Shown here: positions 43,141 to 53,500 of the stretch, piece by piece
Layout of the letters: every line of letters starts with the position of its first letter
How positions within the stretch are numbered: the stretch's first letter is position 1
Translations under genes and position numbers: made by a program
Assembly (NCBI GenBank): GCA_019695575.1
Contig: JADNSB010000087.1
Span: 14,157-78,156 of the forward strand
DNA length: 64,000 nt
Source of the DNA: Angomonas ambiguus
Taxonomy: Eukaryota > Euglenozoa > Kinetoplastea > Trypanosomatida > Trypanosomatidae
Reading direction: 5' to 3'
Notes under the pieces: generated by a model
Seen by the model: the letters and a program-made list of their open reading frames with translations, nothing else
Told to the model about the DNA's origin: nothing
Databases searched by the model: none

Positions 43141-44877
43141 TCACCAGTCGTCATCGTCGTCGCCGTCATCGCCTTCCTCCTCGCTGGTGCTGTTAGAGTT
43201 GAAAGACGAGGCGCTGGTAGAAAATGCCCTACGACCGATGTGCACGTAACTGACTTCCATCTTTTCCAACTCCTCAATCGAGGAAGGAGAAAGGGAACAG
43301 GTTCTAAAATCCACTTTGCAGAGTTTCGGAAGGGTGGAGAGGGCGCCGATGTGATACACGGCGCTGTAACTACAGTCGAGGTCCCGTAGTTCACGAAGGT
43401 TCTCGCACACCTCCACCGACCGCAGTCCTCTGCAGCTGGAAAGACAGAGCACTTCAAGGTGCTTACAGTCTTTTAAGAAATCGATACTTTCGATTTGACT
43501 GTCGCCACCGAGGTTGAGAACGCGTAACGTCTGGGCGAGGGTGGCGAGAGGGGTGAAGTCCTGGAGGGCGCGACAGTAGGAGAGGTCCACCTTCGTCAGA
43601 CGTGTACAGTACTGCCCCAGCTGCGGTGGTAGGGACTGTATATTGCTGTTGCTAAGGTGCAATAGTTTAAGCTTGGGGCAGGCAGTGAGCCCGGGCAGCT
43701 CCCGTGTGCCTTCTCCTTTACAGAACACTAAAATTAAATCTCTCAGACGGCGACACTGCGAAAAGGATTGATTAAAGTTGGCGTTTAATTGGACGAACGA
43801 TCCGTCTAACTTTTGCAAACGCGGGAAGTGGACGAGGAAGCGGGTGTCCTTGAGGTCCGCACACTCACTCATCACCAGTTCAACAATTTTATTCTGTTTC
43901 CCAAATGCGTCAGGGCCGTAGTCGATTATCTCTCCGCTGTTCGCCTCTCCAGCGGCCGCCAACTCCCTCTCCTCCTGCCCCTCGTTCATGAGGATTCTAC
44001 TAACAGTGGAGCAGTTGAGCTGGACGGAGCTGTGGAGGTGACGTAGGACTTGCATTTCATACAGATGCAGGGTCCCTGTCAGCCCGACCGCGATGACGAC
44101 GAGCGGTACTGGAAGCGGACCTCGAAGCAACCACCACTGCATATAGGGTAGCATCTCCGGCAGACGGTTTCCATTGTTGCCGTAAAGGGTAATACGTCGG
44201 TAGACACCGGGAGACTCGATGTTTTCGTCCTCTTCGGAGGTGGATGCATGGCTGGCGGTCGGACCGCAACTCTCCTTGGTGAGTGGTTTCTCACTGGGGT
44301 TCGTCGACACATCCTGTTCGACTGCTGTGTTTGTGCTAGTGGGGTCGGTTTTACTGCCCTCTGGTAAAGACGCATCTTTAGGGGTCAAAGGCTCCTGGCA
44401 GAATCCTGTGTACTCTTCTCTAATTTCAAACGGCTCTAGCGTCTCTGTCGGTGCCGCCGCCTCCTTCTCCTTCTCCTTCTCCTTCTCCTTCTCTTCCTTT
44501 TCCTTGTTGTCGTTTTTATTATCGTTAGCTTCCACCGTTGTGGCATTCTCCTGCTGCTGCTGTTGCTTCTGAAGGCTCCTCTCTTCTTCCTCCATGTCCA
44601 TAAACTCTTCGAAAGTGTCCATACTGTGGGTGTTTTGTTTTAAAAAAATATTGTCCTCAAAGTTTGTCGTGAAGTTTTGTCCATTGTTTTGATACGCGTA
44701 CAGTGCGGCATTGTCGAGACGACAGCGGACTCTGACGTTCGGTAAAGGACAGCCGTGCTCACTGCTTTCCACCGCAAAACGCGCCATAGGAGAGGCGGCG
44801 GAGAGGGCGAGAGGGGTCTTGCACGTGTTGCGGCCGTAGTACTCGATAATACTGGAGAGAGAGGCGTAGGTGGACAT
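43141..44877 (-). CDS. Leucine-rich-repeat protein (578 aa)
   Basis: The C-terminal half (about residues 330-550) has tandem leucine-rich repeats: CPKLKLLHLSNSNIQSLP, CTRLTKVDLSYCRALQDF, QTLRVLNLGGDSQIESID, CKHLEVLCLSSCRGLRSV, LRELRDLDCSYSAVYHI, LPKLCKVDFRTCSLS. Spacing and Cys positions resemble the cysteine-containing LRRs common in trypanosomatid proteins. The middle has a Lys/Glu repeat (about 125-145) and an acidic Thr/Ser segment. The first 120 residues contain a conserved-looking block (MSTYASLSSIIEYYGRNTC) of unknown type. The end is an Asp-rich tail closing in Trp. There is no signal peptide or membrane helix. Probably a protein-binding scaffold; partner unknown. Confidence 0.8.
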   Translation of the reverse strand: MSTYASLSSIIEYYGRNTCKTPLALSAASPMARFAVESSEHGCPLPNVRVRCRLDNAALYAYQNNGQNFTTNFEDNIFLKQNTHSMDTFEEFMDMEEEERSLQKQQQQQENATTVEANDNKNDNKEKEEKEKEKEKEKEAAAPTETLEPFEIREEYTGFCQEPLTPKDASLPEGSKTDPTSTNTAVEQDVSTNPSEKPLTKESCGPTASHASTSEEDENIESPGVYRRITLYGNNGNRLPEMLPYMQWWLLRGPLPVPLVVIAVGLTGTLHLYEMQVLRHLHSSVQLNCSTVSRILMNEGQEERELAAAGEANSGEIIDYGPDAFGKQNKIVELVMSECADLKDTRFLVHFPRLQKLDGSFVQLNANFNQSFSQCRRLRDLILVFCKGEGTRELPGLTACPKLKLLHLSNSNIQSLPPQLGQYCTRLTKVDLSYCRALQDFTPLATLAQTLRVLNLGGDSQIESIDFLKDCKHLEVLCLSSCRGLRSVEVCENLRELRDLDCSYSAVYHIGALSTLPKLCKVDFRTCSLSPSSIEELEKMEVSYVHIGRRAFSTSASSFNSNSTSEEEGDDGDDDDDW

Positions 44878-45314
44878 GATGCCGAGGAGGGAGGGTGGTA
44901 GTCTGTTACTAAAATTGTATTATTATTTTTTTTCTCTCCTTTTTTATTTTGATGGAATACTAAAGTTTCCTCTTTTTTCTTTTAGTATATAATGTATATG
45001 TATATACTTGGGTGCGTTTATAGGTTAAGACGCAATCTTTGTTTTTTTTTTTAATTTTTCAAAGGGAAAGAAAAAGAAGAGACATATTTGAAGGGTGCAT
45101 AAAGAACGACAATAAAAGCTCACTATACCATTAACAAGACACAAATTACATCTTTTTTTTTTTGGTATTTTCGAGTTGGTAATAAACAACATCTATGCAA
45201 TGGAAAGAGAAGGAAAAGGGATAATAATCCAATCCATAACCACAACAGCTATAATAATAATTGTTATAATTATTCTTTCCAATTTCTTTCTCTCTCTCTC
45301 TCTCTCTCTCCACT
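44878..45314. other. Spacer upstream of the LRR gene, with a (CT)n run
   Basis: No gene supported. Plus-strand purine runs at about 45061-45085 are pyrimidine tracts in minus sense. A plus-strand (TC)n run at about 45288-45310 lies in the 3' UTR of the next gene, directly after its stop. Confidence 0.5.
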
Positions 45315-48300
45315 CTAAAAAAATAAATCTAACAGCCATACCACCATAATAGCCCCCGTACGAATCCCATACAAGGCGTACAGTCTTTCTCTTTGACGGG
45401 CGCCTTCTTCCTTCTTTTCATTCCACCCCCACATCTCTTCCAGCGTTCGACCCGACAGGAACTGTAGTTGAAATAACAAAATACCGAACCACAACAGAAG
45501 GCACCAAAACTGTGGGGAGAAGAAGAGGTGTACACCCTCCACGTAGTAGTAGAGAAACTGTGCCTGTGTTCGTCGCTTCTGCTTCTTCTTTTCCTCCTTT
45601 TTCTTCGTTTCACTCGACACAGTAGTCCCACCACCACCACTACGATTATTATTATTATTATTACTATTCGCACTACTACTTTCCAGCACTAGATGATTTA
45701 TTTGTTGGAGTTGGTTGAAGAAGAAGACATGTTTAGCAAACCACTGCTCCACGTCGTGGAACACTCTGGTAAACATATTATTAGGACTAAGTGTGTTTTG
45801 GATCACCACGGAACTGATCGAGTGGATCGCAAAAGCGGAGTTTTTATTTCCCCCTTTTCTTCTATTATTATGATAGTTCGTGTAGCTACTGCTGTCCAGG
45901 TCCATCATGCTAGGGTCGCCGCCTCCCTCCTCCCTCCCTTCCCCTGCCAGAGAATCATGGTAGCTCCTGTTATTATTATTATTGTTATTATTATAATAAT
46001 TTCCATCCAAGACGCCCCCCATAGTGTTGAACGTGTTGCTATAGCTGCCGCTACTGACACTCCTTCCTCCTAAAGAGGTACCAGCGGGGGAGGAGAGGAC
46101 GTAAGGGTTTCGATTGAAATTAGTTGAATTATTATTATTATTATTATTGTTACTATTATTTAAAATGGGATAAGGAAAGCCGTTGTTGGCACTGGAGATG
46201 CTGTGCGGCCCTGACGGAATATACTGTGAAGCGTTCATTGGATTGACCGAATTCATAACGTTAATATCATTACTGTTATCCAGTGTATTGCCGAGATCGG
46301 AGAACAATCGATTCCCAGCCGTGTAGTAGCTATTCATGCCACCCTTGGAGGTGGAAAGAGACACTCTTTCGTTCCTACCATTTGTGCTGCTGTGGGCATA
46401 CTCTTGAAACCGCTCCAACGTGTTGCCTTCTGCGTTTTCTAACCCTCGTTTCATCTTTTTTTGTTGATGAAGGCGGAACCCCGCGGTACTCATCTGAAGT
46501 GCCGTAGAGGGATTCAAGGCGTACTCCCGCCCCCCTTTCGGCAATCCTTTTCCTTCATTACTATTCCGCTTTTCCTTCTCGGCACCCTCATTATTATTAC
46601 TATTATTATTAGTATTAAGGTTAGGGTTGTCGCTGAACTGTTGATTGAGTTCTCTCGCGGCAATGTAATTTTGCATTTGTGTCTGTCGGACGTCCATCAA
46701 TGTCGTCGCACTGGCGAGTCCTTTCCCATGACGATTGACATTCACCACAGGAGAGGTGTAAGCAGAGCTGCCAGGTGGCGTGAAGAGCTGCTGGTGCTGA
46801 GCCAGCCGCTCCAGTCGCCAACTACGGTCGGCAAATCCAAAACTCATTGGAAGGAGATGAATCACAAGAATCAAGACACACAGAAGGAGAAAAAAGACAG
46901 CGTCGAACGGGTATAACAGCGTAGTGAAGAGAACCACTCGCGACGGCTGCAGAGTGGCGGTGAGGTTTAAAAGAAGAGGATCGGTCGTTTCGCTCACCGG
47001 GAGAGGAAGTGTCGCCCCTACCAGCGTCAACAGCGACGCCCCCGCGGCAAACGAAATTAAAAACCGCTCGAGACGGATCAGGTAGGTTAATACTTTGAGC
47101 ACAAAAGAGCGGTAGTATAAAGACCCGCCGGTGACGTTCCCCCAACGCCGCATTGCAGCGGCAGAATTACTTCGTTCTGTTTCCCCTCCCCCTGATGCCG
47201 TCTTCCCTACCAGACGATCTCCACTATACACCGCACTTCGGTACCGTGAGGACTTGTGATGCTTAAACCGCCGATCCCACCGACGCATCTGTCGTCCTCT
47301 TTTCTTCTCCAGCCAGTTCCGCATGATTTGCTCCTGGTGGCGCTTTTCTTTGATGCGTTCAAACGTGTGGTGGTCCACCAGTACGCCGTTATTGGCCAGC
47401 TCATAATAAAGGTGAGAGCGGAGAACAGGGATACCACCCTCTGCGTTATTCCACATCAACTGTAGCGTGGTGGCGCTGCTGCTGGTGGCCGTCGTGCCGG
47501 TGGGACTGCTCTCTCTCTTTTCCTTTTGATTCCCACTATCGCTATTATTATTATTATTATTGTTTTTATTATTATTATTATTAGTAGTAGTAGTGTCAGC
47601 GACGTTAGTGGTACCTTGTGGATGAGCGGTGGTCGAGGGATCCATCTCCTCTTCCGTCCGAGAGGAGCTACCTTCTCTTTTCTTCTTTACCTGCTTCCAG
47701 TCTATTTCTAAATTAATATTCCTTTTGTAGTCGTTTTCTCCACCCTTGTTGTTATTATTATTATTATCCTCACTACTAGGGTCCTTGTAGATGAAAGTTT
47801 GGTGCTGTCGCTCTAGTGGAGGGACTGCAGAGGCGGCGGAGTTGTAACTATTTCGAGACATTTCCTGTACCATCGTCGGATCGGACGAAGGAGACTGCTT
47901 CCCTTTATTATTATCCTTATTATTATTATTATTGTTTTGTTTGGTGTCACCGCAGCTGCTGCTACTATTTCGCTGCGCCTTTCCTTGAGATGCGTTGGTT
48001 TCCGTTTTCTGGGAGAGATTGACGTCCTTGAAGAGAGGAGTCCACGAAGGGAGTGTGGTGCTGGTCAGAGAGTTCTTGCTGTTGACGTTTAGATTACTCT
48101 GACTGTTCATGACTGGAATGTTTTGCGTCGAGTCCCACAGTGGATTGGTGAAGAGACTGTCCTTTCGAAGAGGAGGAGGAATACTAAACCCCTCTTTGCC
48201 TTTTTCTTCTCTTTCTTTTCTTTTTTGCTCCCTCTCTCTTTTTTTTCGCTCCTTTTCTTCTCTTTCTTTGACCGACTTGGGTCGTTTACCAATATACGGC

Positions 48301-48989
48301 CCCTCCTCTTGCACTTGGAAGATGTTCACCCTTGAGGTCCCCGCACCCGACCCCGCAATCGACCGGTCTGTCCTTGCTCCCTCCTGCGGCACGAACTGCT
48401 GTCGCTGCCGCAGGGCCTCCTGCGACTCTATCAGGTCCTGCCACAGCACTTCTTTCCGTATATTCTTGCGCAGTCGCTCCGCCTCCTTCTCTGTCATACC
48501 ACCACCACCGCCGTCGGGGGCGTTGTTTTCCTTTTCTTGCTCCGCCGCGACGTATTGGTCAATACACCATTGTTGGGCCTTTTCCTTCTCGAGCTTTTTT
48601 TTGAGAAATTCCTTTTCTTCGATAGCGCTCACTAAAGGGGTGTCTCCCTGAATGGCACCTTTCTTTCTAAAGTACTCTTGTTTTCTATTTTCATTCTTTT
48701 CCAACTCTTCCAACACGTTTTTACCTAAAGGGTTATTATTATTATTATTGTTGTTGTTGTTGTTTCCTGTTTTGGAGATTGAAAAAGGGAGCAAAGACCG
48801 TTCTGTACTAATCATAGGGACTGTATTATTATTATTGTTACTGTGAGGCGTAAAAAGATGCTTCCCCTCTTGTATCACTCGTGTAAATGGACTGTTGGAC
48901 TGACGAACCTTATAGTCCTCCTCGGCATCGCTACTGCTACCGCTGTCTTCAAAGAGCACATTGCTAGGGTCAGGGTAGAGGTGGTCCAT
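45315..48989 (-). CDS. Polytopic membrane protein, Asn-rich, unknown function (1,224 aa)
   Basis: The family is not recognised. The N-terminal 540 residues are cytosolic-looking, charged and Asn-rich, with a helical Lys/Glu stretch (about 230-265). A conserved-looking basic block follows (LRSHLYYELANNGVLVDHHT, IMRNWLEKKRGRQMRRWDRR, about 525-590). Two hydrophobic segments lie near residues 640 and 700 (FLISFAAGASLLTLVGATLP; AVFFLLLCVLILVIHLLPM), separated by a short loop with possible N-glycosylation sites. A long Asn/Ser-rich region comes next, then a block around HDVEQWFAKHVFFFNQLQQI, and two further hydrophobic segments at the C-terminus (FWCLLLWFGILLFQLQFL; IMVVWLLDLFF). The four-helix arrangement with long cytosolic linkers is a prediction by eye. 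Confidence 0.7.
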   Translation of the reverse strand: MDHLYPDPSNVLFEDSGSSSDAEEDYKVRQSNSPFTRVIQEGKHLFTPHSNNNNNTVPMISTERSLLPFSISKTGNNNNNNNNNNNPLGKNVLEELEKNENRKQEYFRKKGAIQGDTPLVSAIEEKEFLKKKLEKEKAQQWCIDQYVAAEQEKENNAPDGGGGGMTEKEAERLRKNIRKEVLWQDLIESQEALRQRQQFVPQEGARTDRSIAGSGAGTSRVNIFQVQEEGPYIGKRPKSVKEREEKERKKREREQKRKEREEKGKEGFSIPPPLRKDSLFTNPLWDSTQNIPVMNSQSNLNVNSKNSLTSTTLPSWTPLFKDVNLSQKTETNASQGKAQRNSSSSCGDTKQNNNNNNKDNNKGKQSPSSDPTMVQEMSRNSYNSAASAVPPLERQHQTFIYKDPSSEDNNNNNNKGGENDYKRNINLEIDWKQVKKKREGSSSRTEEEMDPSTTAHPQGTTNVADTTTTNNNNNKNNNNNNNSDSGNQKEKRESSPTGTTATSSSATTLQLMWNNAEGGIPVLRSHLYYELANNGVLVDHHTFERIKEKRHQEQIMRNWLEKKRGRQMRRWDRRFKHHKSSRYRSAVYSGDRLVGKTASGGGETERSNSAAAMRRWGNVTGGSLYYRSFVLKVLTYLIRLERFLISFAAGASLLTLVGATLPLPVSETTDPLLLNLTATLQPSRVVLFTTLLYPFDAVFFLLLCVLILVIHLLPMSFGFADRSWRLERLAQHQQLFTPPGSSAYTSPVVNVNRHGKGLASATTLMDVRQTQMQNYIAARELNQQFSDNPNLNTNNNSNNNEGAEKEKRNSNEGKGLPKGGREYALNPSTALQMSTAGFRLHQQKKMKRGLENAEGNTLERFQEYAHSSTNGRNERVSLSTSKGGMNSYYTAGNRLFSDLGNTLDNSNDINVMNSVNPMNASQYIPSGPHSISSANNGFPYPILNNSNNNNNNNNSTNFNRNPYVLSSPAGTSLGGRSVSSGSYSNTFNTMGGVLDGNYYNNNNNNNNRSYHDSLAGEGREEGGGDPSMMDLDSSSYTNYHNNRRKGGNKNSAFAIHSISSVVIQNTLSPNNMFTRVFHDVEQWFAKHVFFFNQLQQINHLVLESSSANSNNNNNNRSGGGGTTVSSETKKKEEKKKQKRRTQAQFLYYYVEGVHLFFSPQFWCLLLWFGILLFQLQFLSGRTLEEMWGWNEKKEEGARQRERLYALYGIRTGAIMVVWLLDLFF

Positions 48990-49414
48990 GTATATTGATG
49001 TCTATTTTATATGTATTTATTTTTATGTTTTATTTTTTTATTTTATTTTGGGTGTGTTTCTATCCAATCTAAATCTATTCAAAAATTAAACAAACAAACC
49101 AACAAAAAAAAAATGGAACTGTTGTAATTCCTTTTTTTTTTTACACTCTCCTTTTTCGTCTATTTTTTCTTTTTATTTGTAAATAAATAAAATACCAAAA
49201 GAAAAGAGGGGAAAGAAAAAAATGAATAAAGAGATCCAATATTACAGTGGAAGAGCTAAATAATAGTTTCATTTTGACAAAATGAATAGTGTGTAGTATG
49301 ATTTATCTTTATTCTAAGAATAATAATAATAAAAAAAACAACAACAGGAAAAAATAATAATAGATAACCATATTTTAATCTAAACTCTAAATTATACAGA
49401 CAAAAAGACACTCT
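48990..49414. other. Spacer upstream of the membrane-protein gene
   Basis: No gene seen. The plus-strand purine run at about 49198-49223 is a pyrimidine tract in minus sense. The rest is AT-rich. Confidence 0.5.
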
Positions 49415-50501
49415 TTATAGAAAAGGCAGTCGGCCAATGTTTTCCTCTCCCCCGTCCTCGGAGGTACTGGTGGTGGTGGTAGCGCTGGGTCGTTTTACAG
49501 CAGACGGATTACTACCCACCGTGTCGGCCGCGGTCGCTACAACAGGAGAACTCTGCAAGGCGTAGAGGTCAAGACCGTCGAAGGCGTACTGCTCTCTCTG
49601 TTTTACTTTCTTTTCGTGTTGGTGTTTCTGAATCTCCAACACCGCCTTGGTGAGTTCGTTGGCCGCCATTGAAGAGGGCACTCCATCCACTTCACTAGGC
49701 AACCAAAAGTGATTATGCACCGTTGGATCTATTTCACCCACTCGGTGAATCGCACTCCTATTATTATTATTATTATTGTTGTTGTTGTTATTGGGTTCTC
49801 CCTCTGTTCTTTCTCGGATGGAAGAGGAGGACGCGGTGGTGGTGGTTCGCGTGTTGGAGGAAGTGGTGGTGGTGGTAGTCGTGGAGGCCTCTGCATGCTG
49901 TGGCTGCCTTGAACGGCGTTGGAAGGGTGTTCTATCGCTACCGGAGTACACCGTAGTGGCGGTGGTGGTCGTCGAGGAGCTCTCTTCCTTCCTCGTCAAG
50001 TCGATTCGTGGTCTTTGTCTTCTCCCACCAGCACCGCTCTGGCGCCGTATCGCATCGCTGGCGGTGGTACGCACCTGAGGCGGCTCCACAAAGAGGTGAC
50101 GGTGGTCGTATACATTGTCGTTGAATTTATTCTTTTGAGTAAAATCCCACGTTAACACCTCTTCCTCTTCTTGTTCTTTTTCACCTTTTACCACTGTACT
50201 GGAATTGCTAGAGTCGGAGTCGTCGTCGTCCTTCCCTGTGGTGGTGGCAGCAGCATTAGGAATACTATTCCCATTCGCATTATTTTGAAGATAACGAGTG
50301 GTCTGTGTATCCTCCGTGAATGCTTTTCGTTTTCCTGCGATTTTTATTCGCTCGTCGCCGCGTAAGTACCGATGACGGCCGTCAGCGAGGGTGCTGCTGG
50401 CGTTCGTGCTCGAGAGCGTAGAGGTGGTGTAGTGTGTGGTGGAGGAGGTGGGCGCTTGCCTTGGTGTGCCTTCCATCCTAAATGGAGTTTGAAGGGGATC
50501 T

Positions 50502-50534
<33 letters not shown>

Positions 50535-53500
50535 GGATCTTTAGTAGTGTCGGTGTGGGCGGTTTCGTCCGGGTTCTCAGGACCCTCCACCCCCGCCGCA
50601 CGACCAGCAGCGTGCAGCTCTTTTACCATCTCTTCACTCGCCTCCTTTTCCTGTTGTCGTTTTTGTTTTTCCCTCTCACTGTCGTTAAACTCTTTTAACC
50701 ACTGAAAGATAAACTTTGTCACAGGATCTTTAATGTCGTCGGTTGTTTTATCCGTTATTTCCTCCTCTTCCGCTTTTTTACCTTTTGGTGGATGTTGGGG
50801 GTCAGTCTGTCCCTCCGCCTCACCGACACTACTGTCCACGTAATCGTCAAAGTAGTGACGCTTACCATCCCCCACAGAGGAAGTATCCTCACTACTTCCT
50901 TGATGCTGATTATTATTATTGCCTTGGATACGACGTGGTCGTCGATGACGACTGGAGGATGCTAGTAACTGTAGTTCTCGTTTTTCGCTCTTTTCTTGAA
51001 ATAACAACAATCGCAGCTCAGTGAGACTTTCCTTTTCTAGAAACTGTCGTTTAGTTTCTTCGCTTTCGAATAACATTTTTTCGTAGATGGAACGTAATAA
51101 AGTTTGATTGTTCTGTACGTTAAAGTCATTAAAGTAAAGATACATTTCAGAGGCGGGAATATTATTATTATTATTACTATTATTATTGTTACTATTCGCA
51201 CCACCAGGAGGTTGAGGCAAAGGCAGTGAAGGTAACGTAATATCATTCGGGTTTTCACTCTTCTGCTGGACTTCAACAGGGTGCGGTGCTGCTTCCTCTG
51301 ACGTGGTTTTGTTTTCCTCCGTTTTGTTATTTTTATTATTATCAGGGTGGGTGTAGGACTCTACAATAACGTCACGAAACAAATTTTCCTCGTTTAAGTA
51401 TTCATTTCCCTCTTTGGACAAAATTCGTTCATCCTCTTTTTCAATCGGCAAGTGAAATAATCTGTTGTTATTAGTATAAATCTGTTGTTGTGGTTGGTTG
51501 GCACCGTGGTAACGAACGTCTACTACAATTTTCATATCGTTTGTCCTATTGTTATTATTATTGTTACCGTTCGCGTCAGTGAGGATTGGTTCCACAGAGA
51601 CTGTAATAGGCATATTATCACTTTTATTATTATTATTATTATTCGCTTCTTCTGCTTGACCTTTCTCTCGAGAGGTATCGTCCGTCTTCGTCTCGTTTCC
51701 ACTAGTAGTAGTAGTAGTTGTTGTTTTCTTCAGAGGCGGACGGTGATTATTGTTGTCGTCTTCTTTGTGGTCGTCAAGTGGCTGTCCGTCTGCTGCCGCT
51801 GCAGCCCCAGGAAGTGGAATCCTTTCCTCTGGGATGTGGTGGTGACGTTGATCTTCAAAGAAGAGAGACCCACGAGGGGTTTCATTATAGCCTAATTGCT
51901 TATTTTGATCCTCTTCTTTCTCAGCCTGGTGAAGAAATATTTCAGTCAGTGCGTTCATTAACTTCTCCTCCAAGTTATCTTTTTTTGCTTTAGGCAAAGT
52001 GGTTTCGTCAGACGCTTTTCCGTCTTTGTGCTGTGGTGGTTCTTCATCGTCCTTACGAAGTACTTTCGCTTTTTCTTCCATCTCTTCCGAAACAATGTTC
52101 AACAAACTTTCCTCTAATAGATGCAATAAAACACTTTCTTCTTCCTTTTCGATTTCTGATTTTCGTTTCGGAGTGGCGATCACGCGTTTACTTTCCTTGT
52201 CCTGATGTGTAGAAGAATCTTCGTCATTATTATTATTATTATTACTGTTTTGGGGTAGCGAGGCTATTTCCATCTTCAACAACACTTCTAATAGATCCCT
52301 CTCCATACTTCGCGTTACTACCTTGAATATTTCATTCTCCTTCGCCTCCCCAACTACGGAGTGGATCACTTCTTCTTCCATCTGCCGCGCCAGTTGCAAC
52401 GTTTCTTCCTTCCTTTTACGTTCTTCAGGGGATATGGATGCGACGGGAAAGGGGTGGGAGGTGGGACTAGGAATAATAATCTTACGAATGGCTTCGAGGC
52501 GGTTTCGCGCCTCCTTCAAGGCCGCCGCCTCCTCCGCCAGACGAGCCGGGTAGAGCAACGCCTCCTCTTCGTGTGAGTGTCTCTTTCTGTGCTGTTCAGC
52601 AGACGCCTCTGCTTCCCACTTTCGCTCCCGCATTTGCTTCACCGCCCATGGTTCGTTGATCTCGGTGGAGTGGTAGTGGTGGAAGTACCCGGAGGAGTGG
52701 GTGGTGAGGCGCATGGCTTCACCATGAGGATTGACAGGACCCTCTCCCTCGCCTTCATTACTGTCAGGAGGGTGACCCTCCGTGAATGGAGTGTAAGGTT
52801 GGCGATTGGTAGAGAGACCGGTTTGATGGACTCTCTCTCTTTTCCAATCCTTCTCCAGGAATGTAAACTCTTTCTCTCTCTTTTTATAGTCTTGGAGGGC
52901 TTTTTGGTACGATCGCCAGTGATACTGATACTGTGATAGTTCCATGGGCGCTTTGGGGTCGAGGGGCTGGCGGAGAGGGGCTGCACCTTCCTGCTGGGGT
53001 ACGTAGATCAACAAGGGCTCTGTTCGCTGTGCATATCCACCATACAAATCCGCGTTTGCCCTTCTAGTAGCCGTATTGCCCGTGACAAGAGGTGGTGGTG
53101 GTGGTGATGACATCGGGGAGAAGTCGTGCGCGGTACTCTCCTCTCGTAGTGGAATAACCTCCGTTCGATGAAAGAAGTGATGATTATTGCTATTAGTGCT
53201 GTACGGTACCGTTTCTGCGAAGGGCGCTGCGGCCCCTCGTTTCTTGACCGGGGAGGTGGCGCCGCTCTTACGGCGTGGGTGGCTAGGACGAGAGGGAGAG
53301 GAAGGAGTACTGTACATCTGCAAGGAAAAGTGCCGCTTTGGAGAAACGTTGAATGGTGTCTCTTCTTCCACTTTGTGTTGGACCGTCCCTTTCCTCGACG
53401 GTGCACTTTTCTTTTCCGTGTTTAACGCTCTTGGAGGTGGGATTTTCCCTTTTCCTTTCACTCCCTTTGGAGGAGACCGTTTCGCCGTCTTCGTCGTCGG

